Part shown: positions 6,703-14,673 of the stretch, piece by piece
Layout: every line of letters starts with the position of its first letter
Position numbering within the stretch: the stretch's first letter is position 1
Origin: an uncultured Opitutia bacterium
GTDB taxonomy: Bacteria; Verrucomicrobiota; Verrucomicrobiia; Opitutales; Opitutaceae
DNA length: 32,500 bases
Reading direction: 5' to 3'
Assembly: GCA_903872505.1 (NCBI GenBank)
Contig: CAIQKV010000040.1
Span: 1-32,500 of the forward strand
The notes under the pieces: model-generated
Database searches by the model: none
What the model was told of the DNA's origin: nothing
What the model saw: the letters and a program-made list of their open reading frames with translations, nothing else
Program-made: the position numbers and the translations under genes

Positions 6703-7932
6703 CTATTCCCGCAGGAATGCGCGCGCCAGCCGGTCGTCGCCGTCGTTGGGTGCCGGGGTGAGCCGCAGCGCCGCGCAGAGGAGATTGTAGATGTGGATAT
6801 TCTCCACCGGGTCGATGACCACGCCGTTTTTGAACGACGGGCCGGCCGCGATGAGGATCCCGTGCATCGAGTCGAGCGCGGGATCGAACCCGTGGTCGCC
6901 CTTGCTGTAGCGCGGGCGGACGGCCTTGAAGTGATTGCGCACCTCGAGTTCCCAGCCCTCGTCAGGCACGACCCAGACGGGCGGGATGCGGGCGTTGCCG
7001 CCGACGTGAAAGTGCGCGGGCAGGTCCGACGAGAGGTAGGCCTTGGCGTGCGGCAGCGCGGACAGTGCGCGCACCACGGACTGGGCGTTGCCATCCCGCG
7101 GGCGCAGCCCGGCGGCCGAGCCGAGGAAATCCACCTGCACGAAGGCGGGGTCGAGGTAATCATCGAGCATGACCACGCGGTCCGTGCTGATGGGCGTCAT
7201 GCCATGGTCGGAGACGATGACCAGGTTGACGGTCCGGCCCTCGGACTTCAGGCGGGCCTGGATGGCGCCGAGACGCCCGTCGAGGAGCTTGACCGCCGCG
7301 GCCATTTCGCGCGAACCGGGCCCGAACTTGTGCCCGACGGAATTGGCCTCCTCGAGGTAGAAGGTGATGACGGCCGGCCGCTGGTCGGCGGGCAGGCGCA
7401 GCCAGCCGGCGAGCTCGTCGAGGCGCTTCTCAAACGGGATGGTGTAGTCGTAGGGTTTCCAGAACGTCGGGCGCACGCCGGCGATCTCCGCCTCGGAGCC
7501 GACCCAGAAGTAACTGGCGCTGGGGTGGCCCTGCTTGCTGGCGGTGACCCAGATCGGCTCGCCGCCCCACCAGCGGTTCTCGTGCGCCGAGGCCGGCCGG
7601 TTGGAGTGGAAGTAAGTCTGGGACACCGGGTCGAACATCTCGTTGTTGATGATGCCGTGATGCGCCGGGTAGAGCCCGGTCACGATGGAGTAATGGTTCG
7701 GGAACGTGTTGGAGGGATAGACCGGGATGAGGGCGCGGGCGGAGCAGCCCTCCGCCGCGAGCTGCCGCAGATGCGGGGTCTCGGCGGGATACAGCGCGCA
7801 GTAATCCCAGCGAAAACCGTCCATCGAGATCAGCAGCAGCGGCGGCGTCGCCGGGGTGGCGGGGTTGGTCGCGCAGCCCGCCAGCAGGGCCAGGGCGGAC
7901 AGGATGACGGGGAGCAGGGACTTGAGTTTCAT
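6703..7932 (-). CDS. ENPP-type nucleotide pyrophosphatase/phosphodiesterase, lipoprotein
   Basis: 409 residues. The signal sequence ends in the lipobox LAGC (Cys20), so the protein is probably lipid-anchored in the envelope. The alkaline phosphatase-like fold shows its hallmarks: Asp38 (SMDGF), nucleophile Thr76 (PSNTFPNHYS), VTGLYP, the pair Asp242-His243 (VSDHGM) and His357 (DSMHGI). Such enzymes cleave phosphodiester or pyrophosphate bonds using two zinc ions. Oddity: the motif normally read as EPDSxGHxxGP is EEANSVGHKFGP here, so one zinc ligand Asp is Asn197 (codon AAT at 7344-7342), with His201 kept. This may lower or alter activity. It is last of three genes with overlapping ends after TatA-like and Smr genes, starting on the TGATG of the Smr stop. 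Family call sure; substrate unknown. Confidence 0.92.
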   Translation of the reverse strand: MKLKSLLPVILSALALLAGCATNPATPATPPLLLISMDGFRWDYCALYPAETPHLRQLAAEGCSARALIPVYPSNTFPNHYSIVTGLYPAHHGIINNEMFDPVSQTYFHSNRPASAHENRWWGGEPIWVTASKQGHPSASYFWVGSEAEIAGVRPTFWKPYDYTIPFEKRLDELAGWLRLPADQRPAVITFYLEEANSVGHKFGPGSREMAAAVKLLDGRLGAIQARLKSEGRTVNLVIVSDHGMTPISTDRVVMLDDYLDPAFVQVDFLGSAAGLRPRDGNAQSVVRALSALPHAKAYLSSDLPAHFHVGGNARIPPVWVVPDEGWELEVRNHFKAVRPRYSKGDHGFDPALDSMHGILIAAGPSFKNGVVIDPVENIHIYNLLCAALRLTPAPNDGDDRLARAFLRE

Positions 7933-8219
7933 CAGTGCAGGGTGGCGATGGTGGCGCCCCAGGAGCCGGAGCGCTCGTCGCCGAGGCGATAGGACCGCAC
8001 CAACGGGGACTGGCTCAGCAGGGCGTGCACGCGGAGGCGGAGCCGCCCGGTGCCCTTGCCGTGGATGAGGCGCACGCTGGGCAGGTGCCGCGCCGCGCAT
8101 TCGGCGAGGTAGGCCGGGACCAAGTCGTCGACGTCGTCCGGCCGGAAGGTGTGCAGGTCGAGTTCCCCGGTGATCGGGAGCCGCACCGGCCGGTGGTGGC
8201 GTGGGAGGGCGCGACTCAC
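7932..8219 (-). CDS. Smr-domain protein
   Basis: 95 residues, essentially one Smr domain. It contains the LDLH motif (ELDLHTFRPDD, where most members have LDLHG) and the conserved HGKGTGRLR loop. Smr domains occur at the C-terminus of MutS2 or alone and usually nick DNA or cut RNA, for example on stalled ribosomes. This is a short free-standing form. The Thr after LDLH is a common variation. Its start overlaps the TatA-like stop by four bases (ATGA) and its stop overlaps the phosphodiesterase start by one (TGATG), so the three are translated from one message, although they have no obvious joint function. Confidence 0.88.
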   Translation of the reverse strand: MSRALPRHHRPVRLPITGELDLHTFRPDDVDDLVPAYLAECAARHLPSVRLIHGKGTGRLRLRVHALLSQSPLVRSYRLGDERSGSWGATIATLH

Positions 8220-8524
8220 GGCTTGGGCGGAGGAAAGCGGGGGAACGGCGGTTCCGCGGGGCTGGCCGGGGGCGGCAGCGGGGTCGCGGCGGGCGGCGCG
8301 GGCTTGGCCGGGGGCACCTCCGGCACCTCGTCCAGCGCGCGCTTGAACTCCTGCTCCACGTTGCCCGCGGCCTTCTTGAACTCGCGGAGGGCCTTGGCGA
8401 GGCCGCGGGCGAGCTGCGGCATTTTGTCGCCGCCAAAGAGCAGCAGCACGACCAGCACCACCACCATCACCTCGCCGCTGCCGATGTCGGGCAGGAAGGC
8501 GAGCGGGAGCGGGGTGGACGGCAT
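8216..8524 (-). CDS. tatA: TatA/TatE-family twin-arginine translocase subunit
   Basis: 102 residues. A short periplasmic start is followed by one hydrophobic helix (about 15-31, GSGEVMVVVLVVLLLFGG), the hinge FGGDKMPQLARGLAKALREFKKA that typifies TatA, and an amphipathic helix. The C-terminal 35 residues are Pro/Ala-rich and disordered. TatA forms the pore-like component that moves folded proteins with twin-arginine signals. TatA and TatB are hard to separate by sequence; the length and FG hinge favour TatA. No tatC lies in the window. ATG at 8524; the stop overlaps the Smr start. The upstream AraC gene ends 43 bases away. Confidence 0.88.
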   Translation of the reverse strand: MPSTPLPLAFLPDIGSGEVMVVVLVVLLLFGGDKMPQLARGLAKALREFKKAAGNVEQEFKRALDEVPEVPPAKPAPPAATPLPPPASPAEPPFPRFPPPKP

Positions 8525-8567
8525 GGCAAAAGCTGACGCGAGAATGGGAAAAATGTAACGGGAAAAA

Positions 8568-9401
8568 TCACCGGGCCCCGGGCCGGTGGCGCCGGCGCCA
8601 GGCGCGGGGGCTCGCGCCGCTGTGCCGCTTGAAGCGCAGCGTGAAGTAGAACGGGTTCTCGAACCCCACGCTGCGGGCGACGGCGGCCACCGGTTCCTGG
8701 GTGAATTCCAGCAGCTGCCGCGCGCGGTTGAACCGCTGGAGCTCGAGGTAGCGCTGCGGGGTCTCGCCGGTCTGGGCCCGGAACAGGTGCGCGAAGCGCG
8801 AGGGGGAGAGCCCGCAGTGCGCGGCGATGCGCGCCACCGGGAGCGGCTCTGCGAAATGCCCGCAGATAAACTCGAGCGAGCGGCGGACGCGGCTGTCGAG
8901 CCCCGCGGTCTCCCGGCGGGGGTTGGCGAGGTCGCACCACAGCAGGATTTCCTCGAGGGCGTTGAGCGCGAGCGCCTCGCGCTGGCGGCTGGGGCCGGCA
9001 TTGAGCCGGATAACGTCGCGGAAACGCCGCGCGAGGCGGGGCGCGGACTCGTGGCCGCGCAGCGCCAGGTGACGGAGCCCCGGCGCCACCTCCGGCCAGT
9101 CGAGCCAGGGCAGCCAGTCCGGCCGCGGGATGAAGTGGGCCCAGAGCAGCTCCCAGCGCCGCGCCCCGCGGGCCGTGCCGTAGTCATGCCGGGTGCCGGG
9201 CAGCACGAGCACCAGGTCGCCGGGCGAGGTGATGAACTCGCCCTGGGCATGACCGTGGCGGCCGTGCCCGCCCCGCGTGTAGATCAGCAGCCAGTCCCGT
9301 GTGCCGGGTTCCCGGTGGATGGCATAGCGCGGGCCGCGGCGGAAGTGGCCCGTGACCAGCGCGCCGGGCGGCGGGGCAGGGTGGTTGACGCGGTTGGGCA
9401 T
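8568..9401 (-). CDS. AraC-family transcriptional regulator
   Basis: 277 residues. The N-terminal cupin-like sensor (about 15-90) has HREPGTRDWLLIYTRGG and SPGDLVLVLPGTRHDYG, typical of sugar-sensing AraC proteins. The C-terminal pair of helix-turn-helix motifs (about 175-270) includes VARIAAHCGLSPSRFAHLF and VAAVARSVGFENPFYFTLRFKRHSGASP. ATG at 9401; a TATAAT on the minus strand at 9424-9419 could be its -10. It is divergent from the phytanoyl-CoA dioxygenase-like gene with only 79 bases between them, so regulation of that gene is a reasonable inference. The ligand is unknown. Confidence 0.92.
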   Translation of the reverse strand: MPNRVNHPAPPPGALVTGHFRRGPRYAIHREPGTRDWLLIYTRGGHGRHGHAQGEFITSPGDLVLVLPGTRHDYGTARGARRWELLWAHFIPRPDWLPWLDWPEVAPGLRHLALRGHESAPRLARRFRDVIRLNAGPSRQREALALNALEEILLWCDLANPRRETAGLDSRVRRSLEFICGHFAEPLPVARIAAHCGLSPSRFAHLFRAQTGETPQRYLELQRFNRARQLLEFTQEPVAAVARSVGFENPFYFTLRFKRHSGASPRAWRRRHRPGAR

Positions 9402-9480
9402 GGGCGGGACAGGAGGATATTATAGGTATTTGACGGCGCGCTTTATGGCGCATTCCCGCCGGTGAAGCTAGGATATTTCG

Positions 9481-10311
9481 ATGGTCGCCCCCCTTACCCC
9501 GTCCCCCGTTCCGGAACTGTCGAAACAAGCCCAGGCCTTCGCCCGCGACGGCTACGTGCTGGCGCGCGGGGTTTTCACCCCGGCCGAGGTGGCGGAGATC
9601 CGCGAGCTGTTCGCGAAGATGCATGCCGACGGCGTGCCGGGCCACTACGAGCCGCGCGCGGTGGCGGACGGCGTGCAGGATCCCGCCGACCCGCTCTTCC
9701 AGTATCCGCGCGTCATGATGCCGCACCGCTTTAACGCCCGCGCCCGGCACTACCTGCTGCTGCCGGAGGTGGTCGAGCGGCTGCGGGCGTTCTTCGGCAC
9801 CGAGCCGGTGGCGGCGCAGAGCATGTTCTATTTCAAGCCGCCCGGCGCGCGCGGGCAGGCCCTGCACCAGGACCAGTTCTACCTGCTGGTGGAACCGGGC
9901 ACCTGCATCGCCGCCTGGACGGCGATCGACGACTGCGACGAGGAGAACGGCGCGATGCTCGTCGTGCCGAAGTCGAAGGACCTGCCCATTGTCTGCCCGG
10001 ACACGGCCGACGCCCGCGTCAGCTACACCTCGCATTTCGTGCCCGTGCCCAAGGGCTACAAGGCGCAGCTGGTCAAGATGAAGGCCGGGGACACGCTCTT
10101 CTTCAATGGCAGCATCATTCATGGTTCGGGCCCGAACCGCTCGAAGGGCCGGTTCCGCCGCGCCTTCATCTGCCACTACGCCTCAGGCGACGTCCGCAAG
10201 ATTTCCGGCGGCTACCGGCCGCTGATCCGGCTGGACGGCACCGAGTACGACGTGGAGCCGCAGGCCTCCGGCGGTCCCTGCGGCGAGGGCTGGAAGGGCG
10301 CGCTGCACTGA
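9481..10311 (+). CDS. Phytanoyl-CoA dioxygenase (PhyH)-family oxygenase
   Basis: 276 residues. Iron-binding residues are visible: His129 and Asp131 (LHQDQF) and His214 (IIHGSGPNRS), with Arg227 (RRAFICHY) placed to bind 2-oxoglutarate. The motif AIDDCDEENGAMLVVPKSK is typical of PhyH proteins. Enzymes of this family hydroxylate diverse small molecules with Fe(II), oxygen and 2-oxoglutarate, so the name does not imply phytanate use. ATG at 9481 has AGGA nine bases upstream, one of the clearer ribosome sites here. The divergent AraC regulator suggests induction by a carbon source. A GC-rich inverted repeat follows directly after the stop. Confidence 0.9.
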   Translation: MVAPLTPSPVPELSKQAQAFARDGYVLARGVFTPAEVAEIRELFAKMHADGVPGHYEPRAVADGVQDPADPLFQYPRVMMPHRFNARARHYLLLPEVVERLRAFFGTEPVAAQSMFYFKPPGARGQALHQDQFYLLVEPGTCIAAWTAIDDCDEENGAMLVVPKSKDLPIVCPDTADARVSYTSHFVPVPKGYKAQLVKMKAGDTLFFNGSIIHGSGPNRSKGRFRRAFICHYASGDVRKISGGYRPLIRLDGTEYDVEPQASGGPCGEGWKGALH

Positions 10312-10312
10312 G

Positions 10313-10370
10313 TGGAGCCGCGGCGCCCCCGCCGCGGTTGGACGCCTGAACGCGGCGAGGGCGCCGCGTC
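10313..10370. repeat. GC-rich inverted repeat (REP/BIME-like)
   Basis: Two 18-base arms, 10319-10336 and 10351-10368, are reverse complements with one mismatch and flank the 14-base spacer GTTGGACGCCTGAA. Transcribed, they form a long hairpin. The first arm with its flank (10313-10336) is identical over 24 bases to minus-strand 44-21. The position between convergent genes (PhyH-type oxygenase and Rieske ferredoxin) is typical of REP-type elements. No T-run follows, so it is not a classical terminator. Confidence 0.75.
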
Positions 10371-10380
10371 CCCAACCGGC

Positions 10381-10686
10381 TCAGACCTCGACCTCGATCT
10401 GGTCGCCGTTGATGAAGACCGGGTAGGAGGTCAGGGTGTCATCCGACTGGCCGGGCCGGCGGCCCGTGGTGACATCGAAGCGGATCGCGTGCCATGGGCA
10501 CGTCACGACGCAGCCCTCCAGCCGGCCCTGCGACAGCGGCGCCCCGGCATGCGGGCAGGTGTCATCGATCGCGTGGATCCGGCCCGCGACATTGAAGAAG
10601 GCGATGTGCCGGCCGGCGATGGTGAAGGCCTGGCTGGAGCCGGGAGGGAGCGAGGCGAGGGCGGTGACGGGATGGCGTTGTGGCAT
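10381..10686 (-). CDS. Rieske 2Fe-2S ferredoxin-like protein
   Basis: 101 residues, a single Rieske domain. The cluster ligands are Cys44 and His46 (CPHAGAPL) and Cys63 and His66 (CPWHAIRF), with correct spacing. This form is soluble and resembles the small NirD/ferredoxin type that passes electrons to oxygenases or reductases. It has no oxygenase subunit beside it. The nearest possible oxygenase (PhyH type, opposite strand) does not normally need a ferredoxin. It lies 16 bases after the epimerase-like gene in the same direction and is probably cotranscribed. Electron transfer role sure; partner unknown. Confidence 0.92.
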   Translation of the reverse strand: MPQRHPVTALASLPPGSSQAFTIAGRHIAFFNVAGRIHAIDDTCPHAGAPLSQGRLEGCVVTCPWHAIRFDVTTGRRPGQSDDTLTSYPVFINGDQIEVEV

Positions 10687-10702
10687 GGGACAGGTGGGCG
10701 GG

Positions 10703-11626
10703 TTATTTCACCGCGATGCTGACGGCGAAGATTTCGGTCTCGCCGGGCGGCACGAGATGCAGGCCGGTTTTGTTCTCCGGGGCGTTGGGCGGCCCCATCC
10801 AGGGCTCAACGCAGTAGTACGGCGCATCGTCGCTGGAAGACCAGGTGACGAAGGCGGCGTCGGCGGGCGGCACCCTGGCATTGCCGAGGCGGACCACGAC
10901 ATCGCCCGGCCGGTCTTTCTCGCCAAAGACGACCTCGTTGCGGCGCAGCCCGGTGTGGATCGTATCGATCAGCGCCGGGTTCGAGAGGTTCTCGTCGGCC
11001 GAGAGGACGGGACCCGGCATGAGCTGGCCCGTGGTGAAATCCTGCTTGAGGCGGGTCGCCGCGGGGATCCGGATGAGGTAGTCACCGCGGGCCGAGCCCT
11101 CGCTCCAGGGCACGGTGAAATAGAAATGATGCCCGGCGCTCCATGGCAGGGGCTGGGCGCCCAGGTTGCGCAGGGCGAATTCGCAGGTCAGCCCGAACGA
11201 CTCGAAGCGGTAGGTGACGGTGAACTCGTAGTCGAAGGGATAGCAGGCCTGCGCCTCCGCGCCCGGCACGAACTGCGCCGCGAAGCCCCCGGCGTCGAGC
11301 CGCGTGAGCTTGAAGTCCCCCTGGCGGGCGAGGCCGTGCATCGGCATCGGCCGGCGCACGCCGGCGGCATCGCGCCAGAAATGGATGTCCCCGCGGTCGT
11401 AGGTGCGGCCGTTGAACGGGAACAGGATCGGGTTGCCGCCCTTGATCTTGGGGAAGTCGGCCAGCGAGGGCGTCTCGGGCCAGTAGATCACATCGCGCAC
11501 CGAGCCGTCGCCGAGCAGGACATTCCAGTTCATCAGGCGCGCGCCCTGCTCGGGCAACGCCAGGAAGGTGGAGCGGCCGACGCGCCAGCGCGTGAGCGTC
11601 TGCCCGAGGTGGGAAATCTTTTCCAT
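10703..11626 (-). CDS. Aldose 1-epimerase (mutarotase)-like protein
   Basis: 307 residues from ATG 11626. The galactose-mutarotase-like fold shows in GGNPILFPFNGRTYD, MPMHGLARQGDF (the conserved His), SAGHHFYFTVPW (second His) and the C-terminal CVEPWMGPPNAPEN. These are features of the aldose-epimerase group near YeaD/Slr1438, which interconverts sugar anomers or phosphorylated hexoses. Substrate cannot be read. The upstream spacer to the divergent NfeD gene carries a perfect 10-base hairpin at 11674-11697. Confidence 0.88.
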   Translation of the reverse strand: MEKISHLGQTLTRWRVGRSTFLALPEQGARLMNWNVLLGDGSVRDVIYWPETPSLADFPKIKGGNPILFPFNGRTYDRGDIHFWRDAAGVRRPMPMHGLARQGDFKLTRLDAGGFAAQFVPGAEAQACYPFDYEFTVTYRFESFGLTCEFALRNLGAQPLPWSAGHHFYFTVPWSEGSARGDYLIRIPAATRLKQDFTTGQLMPGPVLSADENLSNPALIDTIHTGLRRNEVVFGEKDRPGDVVVRLGNARVPPADAAFVTWSSSDDAPYYCVEPWMGPPNAPENKTGLHLVPPGETEIFAVSIAVK

Positions 11627-11673
11627 GGCTGGCGAGTAAGCGCCGGGCTCCGGGCCGCGCAAAGTTTTTCCGC

Positions 11674-11697
11674 GCCCGGCCGGCGGCCCGGCCGGGC
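11674..11697. repeat. Perfect 10-base hairpin between divergent genes
   Basis: GCCCGGCCGG and CCGGCCGGGC are exact reverse complements with a four-base loop (CGGC). It lies in the 147-base spacer between the epimerase-like and NfeD starts. It lacks a T-run. It may be a leader structure or simply a GC-rich palindrome. Confidence 0.5.
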
Positions 11698-11773
11698 CGT
11701 GCTTGGAAACAGCCCGCCGTTTTCCACCCGCGGCGAGCTTGCTCCGCGCGGGCGCGCCGCTAACGTCCATGGC

Positions 11774-13192
11774 ATGTGGCGCCGCATCCTGCTCTCCAGC
11801 CTGTTTGCGCTCCCGGTCGCGGTGGGATTCGCCGCGGATGCCCCCGCGCCCGCCAAGCGGGTCCACGTCGTCGTGATCCCCGTCCGCGACGAGATCGCGG
11901 CGCCGGAGTTCTTCATCCTGCGGCGCGGCCTGAAGGACGCCGAGCTGGAAAAGGCCGACCTGGTGGTGCTCGACATGAAGACCCCCGGCGGCGCGCTCGA
12001 CGCGACCTTCGACATCATGGAGGCGCTGGCAAAATTCTCCGGCAAGACGCTGACCTACGTGAACACCGAGGCGATGTCCGCCGGGGCCTTCATCGCCGCG
12101 ACGACCGGGGAAATCTGGTTTGCCCCGGAGGGCGTGATCGGCGCCGCGGCGCCGGTGCTCGCCGGCGGCAAGGACGTCGAGGAGACGATGAAGCTCAAGA
12201 TCGTCAGTTACCTGAAGGCGCGGATGCGCGCGATTTCCGAGGGCAAGGGCTACCGCGGCGAGGTGATCTCCGCGATGATCGACTCGGGCAAGGAGCTGAA
12301 GATCGGCGACAAGGTGCTCAAGGAGAAGGGCGAGCTGCTGTCGCTGACCGCGAGCGAGGCGATGAAAAGCTACGGCGACCCGGCGCAGCCCCTGCTGGGC
12401 GCGGGCGTGGCCAAGACGCTCGACGAGCTGCTCACGCAGAAATTCGGCGCCGGCAACTATTCGGTGCGGCGGCTGGAGATCACGTGGTCGGAACGCCTCG
12501 CGGTTTTCCTGACCACGCTGGCGCCCGTCCTGCTCGGCCTCGGGATGCTGGCGCTGTTCATCGAATTCAAGACCCCGGGCTTCGGGGTGTTTGGCATCAC
12601 GGGCATCGCGCTGCTCGCGGTGGTCTTTCTCTCGAACTACGTGGCCGGACTGTCGGGGCACGAGCCGCTGCTGTTCTTCGGGCTCGGCGTGCTGCTCCTG
12701 GCGCTGGAGCTGGTGTTCTGGCACACCGCGGGCTTCCTCGGCGTCGCCGGCGTCGCCCTGATGGGGCTCTCGCTGGTGTGGTCGATGGCGGACCTGTGGC
12801 CGAATGAGCCGATCCGCGTGGCGTGGTCGGCGGACGCGTTTGCGCGGCCGCTGCTCAACCTGGGCTCCGGGCTGGCCATCGCGGTGGTGCTTTTCGCCGC
12901 CTTGCTGCGGTACCTGCCGAAGGGCTGGGTGTGGGACCGGCTGGTCGTGCAATCCGCCAGCAGCGGCATCGCGCAGGTCGGGGGTGGCGCGGAGGCGGCG
13001 GCGGGCGGGCTGGCCGCGCTCGTCGGCCGGCGGGGTGTGGCGGTGACGGCGCTGCGGCCCGGCGGGCAGGTGGAGGTCGATGGCCGGCGCTACGAGGCCA
13101 AGGTCGAGGTGGGCGCGATCGACCGCGACGCAACGGTGGTGGTGACCGGCTGCTCGGATTTTGCACTGATTGTGGAAAGGGCCGAACCATGA
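11774..13192 (+). CDS. NfeD-family membrane protein with ClpP-type serine protease domain
   Basis: 472 residues from ATG 11774. A signal peptide (1-21) precedes a ClpP-like domain (about 28-225), with the oxyanion/serine motif MSAGAFIAA (Ser102) and a candidate catalytic Lys148 (SYLKARMRA), as in the archaeal PH1510 dyad. Four or five membrane helices (about 240-390) and a C-terminal OB-like NfeDC domain (415-472) complete the long NfeD form. Such proteins pair with SPFH/flotillin proteins, and FloA is encoded two genes downstream. The stop overlaps the next start (ATGA). Archaeal homologues cleave the hydrophobic tail of their partner stomatin; whether this one does is inferred. Confidence 0.9.
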   Translation: MWRRILLSSLFALPVAVGFAADAPAPAKRVHVVVIPVRDEIAAPEFFILRRGLKDAELEKADLVVLDMKTPGGALDATFDIMEALAKFSGKTLTYVNTEAMSAGAFIAATTGEIWFAPEGVIGAAAPVLAGGKDVEETMKLKIVSYLKARMRAISEGKGYRGEVISAMIDSGKELKIGDKVLKEKGELLSLTASEAMKSYGDPAQPLLGAGVAKTLDELLTQKFGAGNYSVRRLEITWSERLAVFLTTLAPVLLGLGMLALFIEFKTPGFGVFGITGIALLAVVFLSNYVAGLSGHEPLLFFGLGVLLLALELVFWHTAGFLGVAGVALMGLSLVWSMADLWPNEPIRVAWSADAFARPLLNLGSGLAIAVVLFAALLRYLPKGWVWDRLVVQSASSGIAQVGGGAEAAAGGLAALVGRRGVAVTALRPGGQVEVDGRRYEAKVEVGAIDRDATVVVTGCSDFALIVERAEP

Positions 13193-13653
13193 ACCTGATC
13201 GTCTTCCTGTTTCTCCTCGGACTGGTCTTCCTCGTGCTCGAGGTGATCACGCCCGGGCCGGTGTTCGGCATCCTCGGCGGCTTCACGCTGATCAGTGGCA
13301 TTGTGATCGCGGCGGTGCAGTTTGGCGCCACCGCCGGGCTGATTGCGGGCGTCACCGCGCTGGCCGCGGTGGGCGCCACGCTCTACGCCGAGCTGGTGTG
13401 GCTGCCGAAGACGCGTTTTGCCCAGAGATTCTCCGTGAAGTCCACCAGCGGCACCACGATCCGCCAGCAGGACGTCGAGGCCGGCGTCGTCGGCAAGTCC
13501 GCCGAGGCGGTCACGACGCTCGCCCCCAGCGGCTACGTGCTCGTGGAGGGCCGCCGCTACGAGGCGTTCTGCCAGAGCGGGCACGCGGAGCGCGGCGCGC
13601 AGCTGCGGGTCACCGGGCTCGATAATTTTCGTCTCATTGTCACCAAACCCTGA
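13189..13653 (+). CDS. Short NfeD-like membrane protein
   Basis: 154 residues: two or three membrane helices in residues 1-75 (LIVFLFLLGLVFLVLEVITPGPVFGILGG in outline) and a C-terminal OB-fold NfeDC domain (about 95-154) with GKSAEAVTTLAPSGYVLVEGRRYEA. It lacks the protease domain, as in short NfeD (NfeD1b/YqeZ-partner) proteins. It starts within the stop of the long NfeD gene and ends six bases before floA, so the order NfeD long, NfeD short, FloA is one operon. Both NfeD proteins share the motif VDGRRYEA or VEGRRYEA, suggesting duplication of the OB part. Confidence 0.88.
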   Translation: MNLIVFLFLLGLVFLVLEVITPGPVFGILGGFTLISGIVIAAVQFGATAGLIAGVTALAAVGATLYAELVWLPKTRFAQRFSVKSTSGTTIRQQDVEAGVVGKSAEAVTTLAPSGYVLVEGRRYEAFCQSGHAERGAQLRVTGLDNFRLIVTKP

Positions 13654-13659
13654 AAATCC

Positions 13660-14661
13660 ATGAACCTGCTCTCCATTTTGTCCATCATCGCCGGCGTCAT
13701 TGCCCTGGTCGTCTTCGGCCTGATTTTTTCCTTCATCAGCGTCTGGGTGAAGGCCTACCTCAACGGCGCCCGCGTCAGCCTCATCAACCTCGTCGGCATG
13801 CGCTTCGGCGGCGTGCCCTACAGCCTCGTCGTCGATGCGCGCATCACGGCGGTCAAGGCCGGCATCGAGCTGACCACGGATGAGATCGCCGCGCACTTCC
13901 TGGCCGGCGGCAATGTCATCCCGACGGTGCAGGCGCTGATCGCGGCGAACAAGGCGGGCATCAAGCTCGACTGGCGCACCGCGTGCGCGATCGATCTCGC
14001 CACCAAGGGCTCCGGCAAGTCCGTCGGGGAGGCCGTGCGCACCTCGGTGGATCCGAAGGTGATCGACTGCCCCAACGCCGCAAGCGGCCGCACGACGATC
14101 GACGGCGTGGCGAAGGACGGCATCCAGGTGAAGGTGAAGGCGCGCGTGACCGTGCGCACCCACATCGACCGGTTCGTCGGCGGCGCGAAGGAGGAGACGA
14201 TCATCGCCCGCGTGGGCGAGGGCATCGTGTCCACCATCGGCTCGGCGGAGAACTACAAGGTGGTGCTCGAGAAGCCCGACAGCATCTCCAAGACGGTGCT
14301 GGCCCGCGGCCTCGACGTGGGGTCGGCGTTTGAGATCCTTTCCATCGACATCGCCGACGTGGACGTGGGCGAGAACGTCGGCGCCAAGCTCCAGACGGCG
14401 CAGGCCGAGGCGAACAAGAGCATCGCGCAGGCCCAGGCGGAAATCCGGCGCGCGGCCGCGGTGGCCGTCGAGCAGGAGATGAAGGCCCGCGTGCAGGAGA
14501 TGCAGGCCAAGGTCGTCGAGGCCCAGGCGCAGGTGCCGCTGGCGATGGCCGAGGCGTTCCGCTCGGGCAAGCTCGGCGTGATGGACTACTTCCGGATGGA
14601 GAACATCCAGTCGGACACGGCCATGCGGGGCAGCATCGCCCACCCCGAGGGCAAGAAATAA
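13660..14661 (+). CDS. floA: Flotillin-like protein FloA
   Basis: 333 residues, the normal FloA length (about 330). An N-terminal membrane hairpin (1-30) is followed by the SPFH domain, with [19 protein letters not shown] and [25 protein letters not shown], and an Ala/Glu/Gln-rich coiled coil (about 245-300, [19 protein letters not shown]). FloA forms membrane microdomains that organise signalling and secretion proteins. Gene order after two NfeD genes matches the widespread NfeD-flotillin pairing (yqeZ-floA-yqfB in Bacillus). ATG at 13660, six bases after the preceding stop. Confidence 0.95.
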   Translation: MNLLSILSIIAGVIALVVFGLIFSFISVWVKAYLNGARVSLINLVGMRFGGVPYSLVVDARITAVKAGIELTTDEIAAHFLAGGNVIPTVQALIAANKAGIKLDWRTACAIDLATKGSGKSVGEAVRTSVDPKVIDCPNAASGRTTIDGVAKDGIQVKVKARVTVRTHIDRFVGGAKEETIIARVGEGIVSTIGSAENYKVVLEKPDSISKTVLARGLDVGSAFEILSIDIADVDVGENVGAKLQTAQAEANKSIAQAQAEIRRAAAVAVEQEMKARVQEMQAKVVEAQAQVPLAMAEAFRSGKLGVMDYFRMENIQSDTAMRGSIAHPEGKK

Positions 14662-14673
14662 CCCGCCGCCGGC

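Noticed and set aside
6649-7992. A 447-codon open frame opposite the phosphodiesterase gene
   Set aside because: It is antisense to a gene with all family motifs; it is an artefact of GC-rich codon positions.
9430-9458. TTGACG upstream of the PhyH-type gene as a -35
   Set aside because: No acceptable -10 lies at 16-18 bases spacing.
11656-11671. GGAAAAACTTT on the minus strand upstream of the epimerase-like gene as a third ECF promoter
   Set aside because: The AACTTTT is imperfect and the AAG at the expected spacing is missing.
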